Under the pieces are notes generated by a model. That model worked only from the letters and a program-made list of their open reading frames with translations, was not told where the DNA came from and made no database searches. A program made the position numbers and the translations under genes. DNA of 64,000 nt from Flaccisagitta enflata (taxonomy: Eukaryota; Chaetognatha; Sagittoidea; Aphragmophora), in NCBI GenBank assembly GCA_965153355.1, contig OZ231126.1:56482001-56546000 (forward strand), written 5' to 3'. Shown here one piece after another: positions 13,654 to 58,112 of this stretch (position 1 is the first letter of the stretch; every line of letters starts with the position of its first letter).

Positions 13654-16600
13654 CACACAAACACGCGCACGCGCGTTACACAATGTCGCACCTGCACCAA
13701 ATGCAGTGGATGTTTCAACAATCTGGATTGCTTCACGCCAGTCCCCGGTCCGTAGCAGATATTTCTGACATGGACAATGACTGCGTTATCATTGACGTTT
13801 CGAATGTCATCTTCACCCACTATCTTCACTTGGACGTCGGTGCAATTCTTCTCAAGTTCTTTAGATTCAAAGTCAGTGAGACCTTCTTTCAACAGAAATA
13901 TCGTTGGACGATGATGATCAGCTCCATTTGCATTCGCGTTCTGATCAAGCGCATGTTCTGCGTCTTCACGCTCAATGGCAGCGTAGTCGTGACTCTGTGT
14001 CATGGTTTTGGAAAGATCTTCGACGTACGATTTGACGCCATCTCTGGTACACACGTGATGGTGGAACGATGGACGCAAAAATGGAGGCACTGAAAATGAA
14101 AAAGAAAATAAGATATTTGAACGTGTTTCGATTGGATAGCAATTTTGTTTGAGAAAAATAAATAGCTCAGTTGAGGCATTGTATCGATATCAATTTTTGT
14201 TGAAATGCCAAAATAGCTTCCATAAATGGGAATCAAGTTAGTTCGAAAGTTACCATCGCACCTTTGTACGGTGCCTGACTGTTATTCCAGAGGATGACGA
14301 GTTTCATGGTAGCTCGTGTCGCCGCTTCCGTAACGCGAGCCAGGTTGAAAGCAACACTCCCAAAATCAATAACCAGAATGACGATCGGGTACTGGCATCC
14401 AAGCGCTTCACGGACGTCCAGAAATCTCCAGTCGTCCGTGTTGGTGGTGTCTGTTTCTGTTGCTAATTGTTGGGAGACCTCATTTTTGACTCGTTGAATG
14501 ATGGACAAATGCGACAGATGACAAATCATTCCAAACGCGTTGGTTTTCTTCATTTCTTCGGCGATGCATTTGGCTGCTCCAACGACAAACTGATCCCTGC
14601 CATCGTCATCCCAACACTTGAGTTTCAAACCTTTACCATCGCCGGAAGCTGTTGGAGCATCGCACGCCAGAATTTCTCCATCTACCACTCCCTGATTCCC
14701 TCCAATTTCTCTAGCTTTATTGCGGATTTGAGAATGCAGCTTGTGGCAAAATTGGGCCACTTCCATCGGCGATCTCATGTTTTTACTGAGTGTGACGCAA
14801 TTTGATTCGTCAAATCGTAATTCGTCATCTCTAACAACGTCGTGGTTCTTGTTCTCATCCTTTTGCTTCTGGTGGCCTTTGTCAAGAATCGAATTGAGAA
14901 CGTTACAGCGCACAGGACTCAAACTAGTAGATACGATAACGTGCACGTGCTTTTGGCATGTTTTTTGGAGGAGTTTCGCATCATCTCTGCTTACCGTGAG
15001 TCCTTCGTACTCATCCATAAGAACGAGACCGACTCCTTCCCAATCGATCGCAGCTGACTCGACCGTAGACAAAATTTTGAGTCGGTGGCGCAATGAGACC
15101 GCAGCTTTTTCACATCTACAGAGCGATTTGAGCCGGTTTTCTAGCCACTGTTTCAGTTCGCTGAACTTCTTATACACGCAAAAGATAACCCTTTTGTCGC
15201 AATTTTCTCGCAGGTAGTATATGGCAATGTACAAGAGGATGAGCGTTTTACCGCCACCCGGACAACCTCTTATGAGTAAACGAGTGGGTGAACCGTCCGA
15301 GTCTTCTATGGTCTGTCTCGCATGATCGATGATTTTGGCTTGATCGACCGTCAACATGATGAATTGTCGGTTGACATCTTGGTTTGTCCTTCGCGTATGA
15401 GCCAACAGGAAGTCATCTTGAAGATGACAGAGCACCATCAAAAGACTGGCCAAACTTTCCATCGCGTTGACCCTCTCAACATGGCCAGTTGATACTTTTT
15501 CTCCGATATGTCTCAACAACTCGTGAGTCGCCCGAGAGATGTCGTCTTTACTGACAACGCACCAGTATCGTATCGCAGGAGCCATGGATTTGGCATCGAT
15601 CGCTGGAATATTTCGCGTACGAGTCGCGCAACCATTTTTTAGCATCACGATGCTAATTGGTACATCTTTCTCTTCTACCTTGGCAATCCTAAACACCTGA
15701 AGAAGTAAGTGTCTGCCCTTTTCAATCTCTATCTCGAGTTTTTCATCCATGAGCTTGGTCAATTCAAAAAACCAAATGAGGCCATATCTTTTAGATAGGA
15801 TGATATTCTTAATCAGTTTGCCCCATTTGAAGGAGGAAATGGGTGAATATTGCCCCACGTCCTGCTTTTCATAACAGCGGTCAAGGAATGGAAGAATCAG
15901 TGTTGAATCCTTTTCCTCTTTAAGAACCACGGACACATCTTTAATCATGTCTAAAAGCGTCACCTCAGTGGACGTGAGAGATGTATCCAAATTGGAAGAA
16001 CATGGACTGAGCACATTGGGCCGCAAAAGCGAGCTGTCTGGGCCTTCTGGGGAGCCATCATCCATTTCCTCTAAGGTAACATCCTCTTGCGCGGCAGTGA
16101 CGTGACTGACGTCTAATTCATGCTCAATCCGCAGGTGAGCATACTCTGGTATGAAGGATACCTTTCCTCGCCAATCTGGATAGAGTTTCCTAAATTCATC
16201 CACCAGTTTGCTTGTGTCACCGAGCGTTACTTTAACGGAAGAACATGGGAAGCTAAATGTCATGGCAGAGTCTTGTTCCAGGGCGAGTTGGTAAAAACTA
16301 TCGGCAAAGTCGATGCAGTTACTGCCGAGGACGTTGTAGTGCTCCATTCGGGAAGTCCATAACGCGGGGAACTTGTCCAAAATGTCTTTTAGATAAGAAA
16401 CGTTCATGAGTCTTTCCAACTCGAAGCACTTTCCCGAGCTTTTCAATTCTTTTCGTCGCGGTTTGTTATTACTCAAGAAAACGATGTTTTCTTCGTGGCG
16501 GGAAAATTGGGCCAGGACTCCGTAAGATGACTTTTCAAAGGAAATGAAGGCGGGCTTGTCTTGTTCGTCGATCGCGTTGATCATCACGACGAGGTGTTTC

Positions 16601-16821
16601 TTTCTCAACATCTTGGCAAACTTGTTGAAGGGTCTCGTTACAACCGGAGTCGTTCCCGTCATGACCTCCACGCGAGCGTTTTCCCCGACTTGGTCGAATA
16701 TTTTCCGAGTCAACGCCGCAAAATCATCGACTTGTTCGTACGTTTCCATACTTTGGTTGTCGTAATTAAACCAGTAGAATCCATGCCTTCCTCCGAGGCC
16801 GAAAATGGCGGCCATGGGCAT
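13390..16821 (-). CDS. Schlafen/DUF2075-like P-loop NTPase (SF1 helicase-type)
   Basis: Three exons: 16821-14262, 14089-13692 and 13530-13390, all GT-AG, total 3099 nt (1032 residues plus stop). The single 2.5-kb open frame runs past 14262 to a TGA at 14233, but a donor (AAAG|GTGCGA) joined to a strong acceptor at 14090 continues the frame, and exon 3 does so again. ATG at 16821 is preferred: 12 nt upstream sits a polypyrimidine-AG acceptor, suggesting a 5'UTR intron. Motifs: Walker A GCPGGGKT (~519-526), Walker B-like LVLMDEYEGL (~598-607), LSKNMRSPMEV (~673-683), EALGCQYPIVILVIDF (~802-817) and a TRAT motif VI-like segment (~830). This order matches superfamily-1 DNA/RNA helicase-like domains at the end of long Schlafens and DUF2075 proteins. 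The N-terminal ~500 residues and C-terminal ~180 are not recognised. Schlafen-type helicase domains act in nucleic-acid sensing and antiviral defence in vertebrates; that role here is only a guess. Confidence 0.75.
13568..13668 (+). repeat. (GA)n(CA)n in intron 2 of the NTPase gene
   Basis: GA array at 13568-13610 followed by CA array to ~13660. On the transcript strand this is (GT)n(CT)n lying between the exon-2 donor and the exon-3 acceptor. Confidence 0.9.
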
Positions 16822-16833
16822 GGTCACAGAGTT

Positions 16834-17820
16834 CTGTAAAAAAAAAGTCATAAACGTAAAACTCGATATTCCTTCGAGCAAAGAAATTGTGGCAAAGACA
16901 CGAGATCGAAGTCTACTATACGACTAAAAAAAAGACGCACTTTTGCATGGCTAATTTTGCTTGAGAATATTAGAAAAACTTATCAAAATCTTAGGTCATA
17001 TGAAATCCCTTTGAAAGTACTTGCTATCTTCTTTGTTTACAAATAGCATTAGTTTGAGTGAAAACATTGCCCATTTCAGTTTTGCAATCCCTACATAAAA
17101 AGGTATTTTAACAAATAAGTGCTTCTGTTTGCAGGGCTCCAGCTTCTAAATCGTTTGAGATACAGAATTTTGATTGGTCCAGATTGAAAGATTTTTCAAA
17201 AATCTTTTAAATCTTATATTAGTTTTATCAATTCATGAGTAGGTGCGTCTTTTTTTATCCAAATGGTAGTTGGTAAGAATTTATTCTAATGGCATTATGG
17301 GTCATAAATTAAATTTTCTGTGTTAAGAAATTGGGTTTGCATAATCATACCTTTTTCCACTATGGAAGAGTCTTTAGAACAGAAATATGATCATTGTTGC
17401 ATGTTGTTCAGAGACTGAGTCAGAACGTTGATCAGTATTTTTCCCGTTAATCCAATGACAGGTTATGATCTTGTTGTTGAGAAAAAAAAACAGCAACGGA
17501 TACACGAATGCCCAAGTCGAGCGCGGGTGGGCAGGAGCTGTTTACGGTATAAACGGTATCTTAGGATTTTTCCTGTTTCTGCTAATAGACGATCATGTTT
17601 TCATATCTTCACTTTGAGTCTAGCACATTTTCTTTTCAATTTCCACTTTTGATCTCGTCCTCGTCCTTAGATTAAAACAGTCTCGGTAACCAGTCGTCTG
17701 ACACTTTGAATCATACGGCCTGCCTAGCCTTTTACTTCGAACCGAGTGAACTCGTTAATTATAGGTGCGCGAATTTAAGTGCTGAAATGACGATAGTGCT
17801 GTGTAACACAGGCTGAATCA
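16834..17820. other. Upstream region of the NTPase gene; no exon seen
   Basis: An acceptor ends at 16834 (TTTTTTTTTACAG on the minus strand), so a non-coding or short coding 5' exon is expected upstream. I could not identify it. Confidence 0.4.
17050..17275 (+). repeat. Dispersed repeat R1, copy 2
   Basis: Second copy of the repeat at 9587-9845 with the same block order. The copies differ by substitutions and a ~20-bp insertion (TGCTTCTGTTTGCAGGGCTC region). Confidence 0.65.
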
Positions 17821-17824
17821 ATGT

Positions 17825-17861
17825 CGAATAGAAAGATAGATGAATAGATAGAGACATAGAT

Positions 17862-17931
<70 letters not shown>

Positions 17932-17945
17932 AGAGATAAAGAGAT

Positions 17946-18023
<78 letters not shown>

Positions 18024-18026
18024 ATT

Positions 18027-18103
<77 letters not shown>

Positions 18104-18104
18104 G

Positions 18105-18190
<86 letters not shown>

Positions 18191-18266
18191 GAAAGATGGA
18201 TAGGTGGGTAGGTGGAGAGATGAACAAAGATACATGGATTGATATACGGATTGATAGACAAATCAT

Positions 18267-18331
<65 letters not shown>

Positions 18332-18332
18332 T

Positions 18333-18368
<36 letters not shown>
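17825..18368 (+). repeat. (GATA)n / (GA)n compound microsatellite
   Basis: GATA arrays at 17860-18105 and 18268-18366 flank a pure GA array at 18107-18188. Confidence 0.95.
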
Positions 18369-18580
18369 TAAAGATGTACAAACGTAAGAGTGAGAGATGA
18401 ATAAATGTATTGTTGAGATAATCGCGATAATTCATTTTGCTTTCTTCAATTTTCCTCCTGCTAACATTCCCCAAAACTGACTGAGAATAATTGTTTTTTC
18501 AGATGGTTTTGTTTAATGGAAAACTAGGAGTGGTGCACGAAGTGGCTAGTCAGTGAGGGTTCCCAAAGCCCTCTTCCTTA

Positions 18581-18722
18581 TTTTTAGATGCGTCATCGCA
18601 TCTCTATAAGAGGGTCTTTCCGTCCGTCCGTCCGTCCGTCCGTCCGTTCGTCCGTCCGTCCGTCCGTCCATCCGTCCGTCCGTCGGCCGGCCGATGATGC
18701 ATCTAGTTGCCCGATCGGGCAT
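18581..18722 (-). mobile_element. HINE-like element, ATGCG subfamily
   Basis: Read on the minus strand: GCCCGATCGGGCAACTAGATG near the 5' end, a GGAC microsatellite, CTCTTATAGAG, then hairpin AGATGCGATGACGCATCT and TAAAAA. The 5' motif AGATGCATCATC matches the inverted second arm. Confidence 0.75.
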
Positions 18723-19341
18723 ATTTCTTTTAGTTTTGGTACACTTGAGTCATGCTAAGTCAGACACACAAGAGTTTCTACCACAAAATATGCACAAAAG
18801 GATATGAGTCGGAGTTCTTTAAGAAGGTGTAACTTGTATTTAGCGTTATCACTGGAGCTACCATGACAAAAAACACAAAAAATAGATTAACATGCAAAAG
18901 ATTTGCGCTTAGCTCATCATTCATTCATGTGAGACTAACCAATCAATACAAGGTAATAAATACAAGCGAAGGTACTCGATTTTGAAATGGGCTCATTTCA
19001 AATTAAGTTACCTCGCGTCAATTCTTCAATTTGTTTTTTAGACCGTTTTCGCTACGTACATTCTCATGAAGAATCAAAGAACCATGCAGTAGATGAAAAG
19101 TGGGAGAGACTAGATTGCTCATCATTATTGTTTCGAATTTCGATTATTGTGTGTGGGTTTTTCGCGGGTCCATGAATAGACCGAATGGTGCATGAATAGA
19201 ATAGGTGCGAAACACATAACTTTTGTTCTATATGGATCAATTTTATGTGCATTCAACTTTTACACACGTAAATGTTATGAACAATGAAAACAAATATTGG
19301 CATAATGTCTTTTATGTTTTGTGATGGGAAGGTCTTTTTTT

Positions 19342-35583
<16,242 letters not shown>

Positions 35584-35770
35584 ATTGTTTGTAAGTGTGT
35601 GGCTGTTTCAGGGAATGCACGTGAATTTTTTTTTCTTTGTTCTTTTTCTTCCTGTTTCCTTTTTGTTTTGACTTTTGTTTTATTTTGTTTTAATCCACTT
35701 TTTGTTTATTTTCTTTTTTTCTTTTTTTTACGCAAGGTACTGTTTGTTTTACTGTTTGGTTCTGTGATTC

Positions 35771-35783
35771 GAATTTTCGAGAA
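35771..35783 (-). promoter_or_regulatory. Heat-shock element upstream of hsc70
   Basis: GAATTTTCGAGAA on the plus strand (TTCTCGAAAATTC on the gene strand) is a perfect three-unit HSE: three alternating GAA/TTC pentamers, 188 bp upstream of the ATG. HSF trimers bind such sites. No TATA box is evident between it and the ATG. Confidence 0.7.
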
Positions 35784-35839
35784 TACTTTTTTTTGAATCA
35801 AGGATTCAATTTTTCCGCTTCGCGCGTGAAGGTCGTCGT

Positions 35840-36385
<546 letters not shown>

Positions 36386-36744
36386 CATTATCATCTGTTC
36401 TATTTGTAAATTGTCATCATCATCATCAAAATCGCTATGGTATTATCATCGTTTTTATCATCTGTATCAGTATCATCATACGTCATATTCAGCATTCGCT
36501 GTGATGAAACTCGTCATTATAATCTGATAATTTCGTAATTCACAGTGTAATTACTGCCAGTGCAGTGTATTGTGTTATTAAACTTATTATATCTCGCCAT
36601 CTTCCTAAATCATGCTCATCATGCTCGTCATGTTCATCGTTGATCTTCATGATCGATGGATCATCCTCCTCTTCAAACCTCTCTTCCGTAAATGTTTCAA
36701 AAGCGGATCGAAATCAATCATTTCATTTGAATCCCTTTTAACTT

Positions 36745-36950
36745 GCGGTCACTTTACCCTGTATAAGCGGCTTTGTCCGTCCGTCACGTCGGTCCGTTGG
36801 TCCGTAGAGGTAATGGATGGAGTTGAAAACGCGAAAAAAATTGCATTTTTGATGCTTCAGTTGGTATTATGTTAGTTTGTGAGCGGGTGGGAGGTGGTTT
36901 GGTTGAGGTTGGGGGTTAGATGCCCCTGCCCACCCGTCCGCAACGATATT
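36745..36950 (-). mobile_element. HINE-like element
   Basis: Minus strand: internal box GGACGGGTGGGCAGGGGCAT, then GGACCAACGGACCGACGTGA, GGACGGACAAAGCCGCTTAT and a decayed hairpin (ACAGGGTAAAGTGACCGC). Confidence 0.6.
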
Positions 36951-37078
36951 GTAGCCCCGCGTCACTTTTTCGAGGATATCTTAATGGTAAAACGGGCGTC
37001 CATGTGCGCGTGCGCTTGCCCTCAAAATCCACCTTTCACAACGGGCATCACCCTCAGGATGTGTTCTCTACCTCTCTA

Positions 37079-37203
<125 letters not shown>

Positions 37204-37545
37204 GCATCCATGAGCATGGCTTACATAAGACCAGAGGCTATCTTTGGGGCCGAAATGGTGCGCTCTTCGTATGCTTGATGTTTTAATTCAAAAAAGAAAT
37301 AAGCTCAAAAAAGAAATAAGCTTAATAGTAGTTGCCAAGGATGAATTCATAAAAGACTCTAAAAAGACTCTAATAGAACGTCATGTCATGGTAAGGACAT
37401 ATACAAACAATCTGTTCTCCAGTTACTGGTGGAATTCACCATATTCTACGAATATACTGTTGTAGTGCAACTGTGCAAGTGTCGCTTATCTCGCACCCAC
37501 GTTATCTCCTTTATACGATGGAGATGTGATTGAATGCCGTTCACC

Positions 37546-38044
37546 TTTTTGGGCAGCGGCCCTGAAGGGGCCGATGACCTATGCTTTCACATATGCAGAA
37601 ATTTCTCCTCCTTCTCCTCCGTACCCCCCCCGGCCTCATGGCCCAAATCCTGGCCTTGAAGCCCAAATCTGGGCCTTGAGGCCCAAATCCCAGCCTTGCG
37701 GCCCAAATCCCAGCCTTGAGGCCTAACTCTTAGCCTCAAGGCCTAAATCCCAGCCTTGAGGCCTAAATCCCAGCCTTGAAGCTCAAATCCCAGCCTTGAG
37801 GCCCACACCCAAGGCTTTTCTAAAACCCAGCCTTGAGATAAAAACCTAGCCTAAACGCCAAAATTCCAGCCTGGAGGCCCAAACCCCAGCCTTGAGGCCC
37901 AAATCCCAGCCTAAATCCCAGAAACTTACTAAGCATAGGTCATCGGCTCCTTCGGGGCCGCTGCCCCTCTAACCACCTCATACCCACATATACTCACATA
38001 GGGGCAACGGGTACCGCTGACCATCTAACGCTTTTGCGACTATT
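37546..38044 (+). mobile_element. Block-M element, copy C
   Basis: TTTTTGGGCAGCGGCCCTGA, ATGACCTATGCTTTCACATA, a minisatellite of (GAGGCCCAAATCCCAGCCTT)n, the inverted block AGCATAGGTCATCGGCTCCT, GGGTACCGCTGACCATCTAA and the end CGCTTTTGCGACTATT. Confidence 0.78.
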
Positions 38045-38370
38045 GATTTTCTCCTTGCAGAATGCCTTTTAAAGGTTGTCTTTTAGTATGCAAATTAGTC
38101 TGAGCGACTTATTTGCATAAGCAAATGCATCTTAGAGACTTTCAAATTTCACAACATTTTAGGTGATGATAGTAAATGTTGTTTGGAAGCAACAGGTTGA
38201 GTTTCAATCCAAATTTCGCATTTCTAAGGGATGAAAATGACAATTTGTGTGAAAACAAAAATAAAATGGCCAATTAGAGTTAAATTAAGCGCGATTGACC
38301 ATCAGGCGTTCATGTTTTGCAAATCTTCCGAGGCGCACGATTTTCTCTGACAAAGTTTCTAACATGCCAT

Positions 38371-38499
38371 TTTTTAGGTGCGACAAAGCACCTCTATAAC
38401 TGGCTGTGTCCATCGGTTGGTCTGTCGGTTGGTTGGTCTGTAACGCATTCGTTCGAAGATCCACACGTCGCACCTTATTGGCCTACTAGGCCTTGTTGT
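38371..38499 (-). mobile_element. HINE-like element, GGTGC subfamily
   Basis: Minus strand: AACAAGGCCTAGTAGGCC, 5' motif AAGGTGCGACGTGT, a decayed GACC/AACC run, CAGTTATAGAGGTGC, hairpin AGGTGCTTTGTCGCACCT and AAAAAA. 5' GGTGCGAC is the inverted copy of 3' GTCGCACC. Confidence 0.78.
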
Positions 38500-39055
38500 C
38501 CTGTGCTAAGCAACTCAAGAAGTAACTCTTCAGTCCCTCCGTCCATCTGTCAAAGTTGTTCAAAAGGCATTTTAGACGTTTTAAAGACACTAAAAAGATT
38601 CAGGCCTGTATATGATTGAGTTTCCCCCCCCCCAGCGCTTTTTAGGCATCCACAAGCACTTCTAGGTCAGTCTATTGTTCTGGCAGTCAGCCCATCTGGC
38701 AGTCAGCCCATCTGTCAGTCAGTTGGTTTGTCTATCTGTTGCAAAGTTGTTTTATCGGATTATTTAGCGTTTATTACATCTCTAAACTTTAGTGAAGAAA
38801 CTTGGAGATGTAGACAGGCTATCAGCTAGTTTAAGGGTCCTTTCAAAAGATTTAATCAGTCTGTCTGTTTGTCTATCTTTCTGCCTAATTTTCGACTGAA
38901 ATTGCCAACGCACGCAATGTTGCCATAATGAGTGTGTTTACTAAAAATCAAAATGGAAAAAAATCACACAGAAAATGAGAAGAAAAAGTCTTTTGCTTTC
39001 CAGGCAACAAGAAAGAAAAAACAGACTCTGGTCGCTTGGATTACCGTCACAAAAT

Positions 39056-39056
<1 letters not shown>

Positions 39057-39140
<84 letters not shown>

Positions 39141-39245
39141 TTTCCTTTTTCTTTTTTTCTTTTTCTTTCTTTCTTTCTTTCCCCTCTTCCTTTCCTTTCC
39201 TTCCTTTTCTTTTTTCCCTTTCCCTTTCCTCTCCTTCCTTCCCTT
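39057..39245 (+). repeat. (CT)n grading into CTTT/CCTTT
   Basis: Pure CT to 39135, then polypyrimidine tetranucleotides. Confidence 0.95.
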
Positions 39246-39387
39246 CCGACAAGCTTTCTCTTGTTCCGAGGCGCGGCGCGCCCCGCGCCTCCAAAATATG
39301 AACGCCTGTTGACCATATCTACTGACATCCTTTGAGAAAAAATCGCTTGATAACATCTTACCAGATGCATATGAGTGCATCGCAACT

Positions 39388-40725
39388 AAAACAAGCCCAA
39401 CAGGCCAACAGTCGCGTGCTAAGTTACAACACAATTACACAACTTCATACTACACAACTTCATACTACATAACTTCATAGTATATAACTACATACTACAA
39501 CTTCATACTACATAACTTAATACTACAACTTCATATTACATAACATCTGTCCCAAAAAAAGTTACATTCTGAACCAATAACGAGTGTCCAATAAAAAGTT
39601 GACAAAATACCCAAAATACCCAAAAATACCCAATGATATCAAAAAATACCCAAAAACACCTAAAGATACCCATAGATACTCAAAAATACTCAAAAATACC
39701 CAAAAGTACCCAAAAGTATCTGAAAGTACCCTTAAATACCTTAAGTACCTAACATAACTTAATAGTCGCAAAAGCGTTAGATGGTCAGCGGTACCCGTTG
39801 CCCCTATGTGAGTGTATGTTGGTGTGAGGTGGTTAGAGAGGCAGCGGCCCCAAAGGGGCCGATGCCCTATGCTGTTTTTATTTGGGCCTCAAGGATGGAA
39901 TTAAGGCCTGGAGGCTGGAATTGGGGCCTTGAGGCTTGGATTTGAGCTTCAAGGCTGGGATTTCAGCTTCAAGGCTGAGATTTGAGCTTTGAGGCTGGGA
40001 TTTGAGCTTTGAGGCTGGGATTTCAGCTTCAAGGCTGAGATTTGAGCTTTGAGGCTGGGATTTGAGCTTTGAGGTTGGGATTTGAGCTTCGGGGCAGGGA
40101 TTTGAGCTTGGAGGCTGGTATTTGAGCTTCGAGGCTAGGATTTGAGCTTCAAGGCTGGGATTTTCGCCTTGAGACTGGGATCTGAGCTTAAGGGCTGGGA
40201 TTGTAGCCTCGAGGCTGGGATTTTAGCCTGGAGACTGGGATTTGAGCCTCAAGGCTGGGATTTGAGTTTCGAAGCGGGGATTTGAGCCTCAAAGCTAGGA
40301 TTTGGGTCTTGAGACTAGGATTTGGGCCTTGAGGGGGGGGGGACGGAGAAGAAGGAGAAGGAGAAGGAAAAGGAGAAATTTCCCCTATGTGTAAAAGCAT
40401 AGGTCATCGGCCCCTTCGGGGCCGCTGCCCAAAAATGACCAAAAATACCCAAAAATACCAAAAAGTACCCAAAAACACCCAGAAATACCAAAAAATACCC
40501 AAAAATACTCAAAAATAACTAGAAAAACCTAAAATACCTTAAGTACCTAAAATTACTTAAGTACCCTAAAGTACCCTGAAGTACCCTAAAGTACCCTGAA
40601 ATACCCTAGAGTACCTTAAAATACCTTAAAAAACCTTAAAAAGTCATAATTTCAAAAATGTTACAGACGGACGGACCGACGGACCGACACGGCAAAGTGT
40701 AGAGTCGCGTGCACGCGACTAAAAA
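39388..40725 (+). mobile_element. Long HINE-like element with minisatellite interior and nested Block-M
   Basis: Starts AAAACAAGCCCAACAGGCCA with AGTCGCGTGC. Interior minisatellites follow: CATAACTTCATACTA at 39440-39545, ACCCAAAAATACC from 39605 and again 40435-40530, and AGTACCCTAA near 40560-40610. It ends GACGGACGGACCGACGGACC, GTGTAGAGTCGCG, TGCACGCGACTAAAAA. Block-M copy D (39769-40436) is inserted in it. Confidence 0.72.
39769..40436 (-). mobile_element. Block-M element, copy D
   Basis: Inverted relative to copies B and C: begins TAGTCGCAAAAGCGTTAGAT, ends CGGCCCCTTCGGGGCCGCTG, with a long TTTGAGCTTCAAGGCTGGGA 20-bp minisatellite between (over 20 units). Confidence 0.78.
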
Positions 40726-40775
40726 TGGTCAAAAATACTATTTTGATTTTTGACTACTCCTGGCTACCTATGGGC

Positions 40776-40957
40776 AAAACAAGGCCGTATACACGGCAGC
40801 GTTAGTCGCGGACGGGTGGGCTGGAGCAGAAAACCTCGAAAAGCAACTTCGTGACCGACCGACCGACCGACCGACCGACCGACCGACCGACCGACCGACC
40901 GACCGACCGACCGACCGACCGAAAAGTGGCTTATAGAGTCGCGTGTCCGCGACTAAG
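40776..40957 (+). mobile_element. HINE-like element, compact, well preserved
   Basis: AAAACAAGGCCGTATACACG, TTAGTCGCGGACGGGTGGGC, a pure (GACC)n run at 40853-40921, GTGGCTTATAGAGTCGCG and TGTCCGCGACTAAG. Confidence 0.85.
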
Positions 40958-41113
40958 AAATACATCAGCAGGGAATATTGAAATTAAATGATGCCAATGA
41001 AGAATTGAACGAGGAAGAGGAAGAGAAAAGATTAAAGATGATGACGGAGTACAACGTGGTAAAGCGTGGTCCAGCGCGCGTGGTTTTCGATCCCGGCCTT
41101 CTAAAAAAAAACC

Positions 41114-41131
41114 TTCTAGAAAGTTCTAGAC
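41114..41131. promoter_or_regulatory. Isolated heat-shock-element-like site
   Basis: TTCTAGAAAGTTCTAGAC: three perfect alternating TTC/GAA units and an imperfect fourth (GAC). No gene start is recognised nearby, so function is uncertain. Confidence 0.35.
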
Positions 41132-41812
41132 AAGCGCTTTGAGGAGGAGCAGGAGGAGGAAGAGAAGCTGTCGATCGCGCTTTACCACGCAAGACCAATT
41201 TATCGATCGAGCAAACGATCAGGACGATGATAGTGATGAAGATGACGTCGACAACGATGACGATGATGATGACGATGACGATAACCATGATTGCAAATCA
41301 AGGCCGCACTTAATAACAAACATTGCCTGGTCGTTGCCCTTCCCTCGTTGCCCTGGTTTTGATCCGATTGCACGTTTCGTATCCTTCATTACAAAATTAC
41401 CCACGCGGCTGCCGACTATGATTTTAAGTACTTCAATTCTAATTCGAATGCCTCAAAGCACTCTGGAGTCAGAAATCTGTGATGTTTAGACAGCTGAATA
41501 TAATTGGCTCATTTCTGGGATGAGATGTTGTTTATTGATCAATGCACGTTGATTGATATCATTTGTTGACTCTAGGTTTAGTTTCCGAAGTGATTTTGAT
41601 GCTTGTCTTGATATGAGGAGTATATTGATTATCACCGATCGTTGTGATCACAAAACTAGTGGCAGATATTCGTTTTTTAATCATCAATAAAACGATTGTG
41701 ATGGATACTCATTAGTAGAAAACTATGATTCAAATTTGAAAGTGAAGAGAATGATTCAATGACTTGACAATACATGACAACATGGCATTCCGAAACCGTG
41801 GTAATAATGATA

Positions 41813-41972
41813 AAAACAAGGCCGGATACACGGCCAATACCAGTTGCGGAGGGGTGGGCAGGGGCGGAAATGCGCGTTTTCACACTAACTCGATCACCAT
41901 GACGGACCGACGGACCGATGGACCGACGGACGGACAAAGCCTCTTATAGAGTTACGTGTCCGCATCTAAAAA
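41813..41972 (+). mobile_element. HINE-like element, mosaic 3' end
   Basis: AAAAACAAGGCCGGATACAC, GGGTGGGCAGGGGCGG box, GACGGACCGACGGACC run, CTCTTATAGAGTTACGTGTC and CGCATCTAAAAAG. The 3' end mixes features of the GTCGCG and ATGCG subfamilies. Confidence 0.75.
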
Positions 41973-42004
41973 GAACCTCTGCTTCAGAAACTTTTTAGTG
42001 CGTG

Positions 42005-58050
<16,046 letters not shown>

Positions 58051-58112
58051 CTGGAGCGTGAGAAGGAAGAGAGATACTGGCTGTCTGTATATGTTCCAAC
58101 ATTCATGTTTGG

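Noticed and set aside
13566-14093. Plus-strand 175-codon frame
   Set aside because: It starts in a GA/CA microsatellite and runs antisense to NTPase exon 2, which has matching splice sites and phase.
14294-15217. Plus-strand frames of 67-158 codons opposite the NTPase exon
   Set aside because: Antisense shadows of a long coding exon with clear motifs on the minus strand.
40853-40921. Evenly repeated GACC blocks considered as a CRISPR-like or tandem-site array
   Set aside because: No spacers, unit of 4 bp; it is the microsatellite of a HINE-like element in a eukaryotic genome.
41040-41175. Possible tRNA near GGTTTTCGATCCCGGCC
   Set aside because: B-box-like only; no A box at proper spacing and no cloverleaf stems.
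41139-41489. 116-codon frame with an Asp-rich stretch
   Set aside because: The acidic part is a GAT microsatellite; the rest shows no recognisable domain or splice signals.
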